Below, one piece after another: positions 12,362 to 14,386 of a stretch of 14,386 nucleotides of DNA (position 1 is the stretch's first letter; each line of letters opens with the position of its first letter). The stretch is from an uncultured Prevotella sp. (GTDB lineage: Bacteria; Bacteroidota; Bacteroidia; Bacteroidales; Bacteroidaceae), in assembly GCA_938028745.1 (NCBI GenBank), contig CALIZL010000064.1, forward strand, positions 1-14,386, written 5' to 3'. The notes under the pieces are model-generated. The model did not search any database and was not told the DNA's origin. It was given only the letters and a program-made list of their open reading frames with translations. Position numbers and translations under genes: made by a program.

Positions 12362-14254
12362 TCAAAGCCTCTCTATCTGCGCGACAATTTGGTTGTTGTT
12401 GTGCACCACCACGCGCAAGTCTTTTAGCAAGCGCAACCTAAATCGCCACATTCTGATGTACAACACCAAACCAACGGGAACCAATATGGCAGCCGCAGTG
12501 TTGAGCCATTGCCGGTTAAACGGCCGCGTATGCGCCTTCACCGACATGATGGGATATTCGTTCAGCAGGTTTAAAATAGTCTTATCGCGGGTATTTCCCA
12601 AGTCGTCTATCGCCGTTTCGAGCAGTCTGTTAATCTCCTCCATCTCATTGTCGGTCTGATATTCAAAGAACACGCGCTTAACATTAGGAGCCGTTTTCAG
12701 CCTATGCGCCTCGGCATAGGCCTGCGCCCTTTCCGTAACTTCGCTCAACAACTCTGCATCGCGGCCATAGTCGGGTTCGTTTATTATCACCTCCTTCGCC
12801 ATGATATTGCGTTTCAGGCGCATGCCCAAAAGGTTCATCAGTAGGTTTCGGTAAGCATCGAAGTTAAACACTGCCGAGTCTTTGTTGGCCTTGTAGGTTA
12901 CAAACACAGCCAACGGAACAAGCACCATCGTGGCCAACAATTCGCCGAACCAAATGGCCCATATACCGCGGCGCGCCATCTGATAGCCCGAATTGTCAAG
13001 GATATAATACACGATGAACACCAACACCGACACGATAACGGGTATTCCCAAGCCGCCCTTGCGGATGATGGTACCCAGTGGAGCACCGATGAAGAAGAAG
13101 ATAAGGCACGACAACGACAGCACAAACTTCTTGTACATCTCTATCTCGTGCTGCCTTATCATGCGGTTAGCATCTTCCGTCACCATTGCCTTAAACTCCA
13201 TGTCGGCGCTTACGGCCTGCACTTGCGAACGGGCTATGCCCAACACGCTCCGTTTCCCGTCGTTATTCAGTCGGGCAAAGGCACTATCCACATTAAAAGC
13301 CTTCTTACCTGCCTCCTTTATGGCGGCCAAAGTGTCGGCCCGGCTGATACTTGCAGCGTTGTAATAGCTCATCTGCACCTCATTATAAAACACGCGCCCG
13401 ATGCTGTCGTTGTTTTGTTGCAGCGAGTCGAGGTCGCGATATAGCTTCGCCAACCCTTTGCCACGGGCATCGCCCGAAAACAAAGCGGCATCCGTCATAT
13501 CAAAGTCGCCGTTAAAGTCTATTAGCGTTTTCTTCTCCAAGAAAGTCTCCCTGCGGAAAGGCGCGGCAGCATTCTTACCCACCTCTTGCGCTTGATTAGA
13601 GAACCATTCGCCGTTCCACAGCGTGAGCAACAGGTGTTGTTTCTCGGCCGTTGTCTGCAACATGCCCGAATCGGCCAATATAATCTCCGAATCTTCGTAG
13701 CTGTTGCTCATGCGATAAATCATGATGCCATAGAACTTGCCCGACTTTACGTCTTTCTTTTGCACATAGATGTTGCTGTTAGGAATACCATCGTAGAACA
13801 CCCCTTCGGGTATTTCCAACTCTGGGTTCTTCTGTTTCATCGACACAAGCAGCTGCGAAAGCTTGATGGTTGAATAGGGACCGATGTTGTTTTGGAACAC
13901 AAACGATGTAACAGAGATAAGGCAACTCACTATAACCAGTGAGCTAAACGTGCGTGTAAGCGAGATGCCAGCCGACTTAATGGCGGTAAGTTCGGAGCTT
14001 TCGCCCAGGTTTCCGAAGGTGATGAGCGACGACAACAATATGGCCAGCGGCAAAGCCTGCGGCACCATCATCAGTCCCATCCACCAAAAGAATTGCGCCA
14101 GCACTTCAACCGTCAATCCCTTGCCCACAAGTTCGTCCACATAACGCCACAGGAACTGCATCATCAGCACGAAAAGGCAGATGAAGAACGTTCCGAGAAA
14201 CAACATCCCGAACTGCTTACAGATAAATATGTCTAGTTTCTTTATTCTCAACAT
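12362..14254 (-). CDS. LptF/LptG-family permease (YjgP/YjgQ) with C-terminal extension
   Basis: The protein has 630 residues. LptF and LptG form the inner-membrane core of the LptB2FG transporter that extracts lipopolysaccharide and passes it to the periplasmic bridge. Residues 1-125 hold the first three membrane segments (about 15-35, 60-80, 100-120), with the family stretch FGNLGESSELTAIKSAGISL (80-99). A periplasmic domain (about 125-370) follows, including VFYDGIPNSNIYVQKKDV. Three more segments lie at about 376-395 (reaching GAPLGTIIRKGGLG), 402-420 and 433-453. Typical LptF and LptG are about 360 residues; this protein is longer in its periplasmic part and adds about 175 residues after the last canonical helix. 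That tail is mostly charged and helical, with one further hydrophobic segment (584-600) and a basic end. Whether it is the LptF or the LptG equivalent is unclear. It is probably cotranscribed with ribBA, although the repeat-rich gap makes that uncertain. Confidence 0.92.
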   Translation of the reverse strand: MLRIKKLDIFICKQFGMLFLGTFFICLFVLMMQFLWRYVDELVGKGLTVEVLAQFFWWMGLMMVPQALPLAILLSSLITFGNLGESSELTAIKSAGISLTRTFSSLVIVSCLISVTSFVFQNNIGPYSTIKLSQLLVSMKQKNPELEIPEGVFYDGIPNSNIYVQKKDVKSGKFYGIMIYRMSNSYEDSEIILADSGMLQTTAEKQHLLLTLWNGEWFSNQAQEVGKNAAAPFRRETFLEKKTLIDFNGDFDMTDAALFSGDARGKGLAKLYRDLDSLQQNNDSIGRVFYNEVQMSYYNAASISRADTLAAIKEAGKKAFNVDSAFARLNNDGKRSVLGIARSQVQAVSADMEFKAMVTEDANRMIRQHEIEMYKKFVLSLSCLIFFFIGAPLGTIIRKGGLGIPVIVSVLVFIVYYILDNSGYQMARRGIWAIWFGELLATMVLVPLAVFVTYKANKDSAVFNFDAYRNLLMNLLGMRLKRNIMAKEVIINEPDYGRDAELLSEVTERAQAYAEAHRLKTAPNVKRVFFEYQTDNEMEEINRLLETAIDDLGNTRDKTILNLLNEYPIMSVKAHTRPFNRQWLNTAAAILVPVGLVLYIRMWRFRLRLLKDLRVVVHNNNQIVAQIERL

Positions 14255-14287
14255 GTCTTTGTTGTTAAGCCCTCCCGCGGTTTTCTA

Positions 14288-14386
14288 TTTGCCGAGTGCA
14301 GCCTAATTTCTGCAAAATTAGTGCAAACGAGCGCAAAGAAAGCTGGCTTTCAGTTTGCCGAGTGCAGCCTAATTTCTGCAAAATTA
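14288..14386 (-). promoter_or_regulatory. Two-copy direct repeat carrying TAATTTTG promoter-like elements
   Basis: A 33-bp sequence (14288-14320, starting tttgccgagtgcagcc) is repeated exactly at 14354-14386, a period of 66. It runs to the window edge, so more copies may follow. On the minus strand each copy begins TAATTTTG (14313-14320 and 14379-14386), a match to TAnnTTTG, followed by a cagaaattaggctgcactcg stretch. The 33 bases between the copies hold an inverted repeat gaaagc-tg-gctttc (14338-14351). The position 34 bases upstream of the permease start fits a promoter. I found no TTG at the standard distance upstream of the first copy, so promoter function is tentative; the repeat itself is certain. 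Confidence 0.55.

Overview
The window looks like a chromosomal segment from a member of the Bacteroidales, most likely Prevotella or a close relative. The evidence is the set of protein families (an ExbB-ExbD-ExbD-TonB cluster with the Bacteroidota TonB N-terminus, a beta-barrel receptor of the Bacteroidota type, a fused RibBA, a long LptF/G-type permease), AT-rich leaders that mostly lack Shine-Dalgarno sites, and promoter-like TAnnTTTG elements. The genus is an inference. All ten supported genes lie on the minus strand, so transcription runs from high to low coordinates.

In transcription order: a repeat carrying TAATTTTG promoter-like motifs (14288-14386); an LptF/LptG-family lipopolysaccharide-export permease (12362-14254); a heptanucleotide tandem array; ribBA for riboflavin synthesis (10859-12067), ended by a strong terminator hairpin; a class I aminotransferase (9115-10308) with its own candidate promoter; then a gene cluster exbB (8031-8861), exbD (7388-7999), a second exbD (6725-7384), tonB (5850-6683), a PstS-like periplasmic-binding lipoprotein (4881-5843) and a secreted TPR protein (2985-4403). 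The spacings from exbB through the PstS-like gene are 3 to 41 bases, as expected of an operon. The TPR gene follows after 477 bases holding a hairpin and five exact-length 55-bp repeats, and is closed by a clear terminator. The last gene is a TonB-dependent-type outer-membrane barrel protein (255-2333) with its own well-formed promoter.

Functionally the centre of the window is an inner-membrane energy-transduction machine: ExbB and two ExbD proteins convert proton motive force into work passed by TonB to outer-membrane receptors, of which the barrel protein at the left end is a plausible client. The PstS-like lipoprotein and the TPR protein travel with it but have no assigned role. The permease (envelope lipid transport), RibBA and the aminotransferase are ordinary housekeeping genes.

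The least ordinary material is in the gaps. They are filled with short-period, strand-biased tandem repeats and modules sharing a GCTAACGC-like core. A 37-bp perfect inverted repeat brackets the outer-membrane protein gene together with its promoter. The 55-bp array alternates between two subtypes, and each copy starts a short reading frame. I found no mobile element, tRNA, rRNA or CRISPR array, and no convincingly new multi-gene system.
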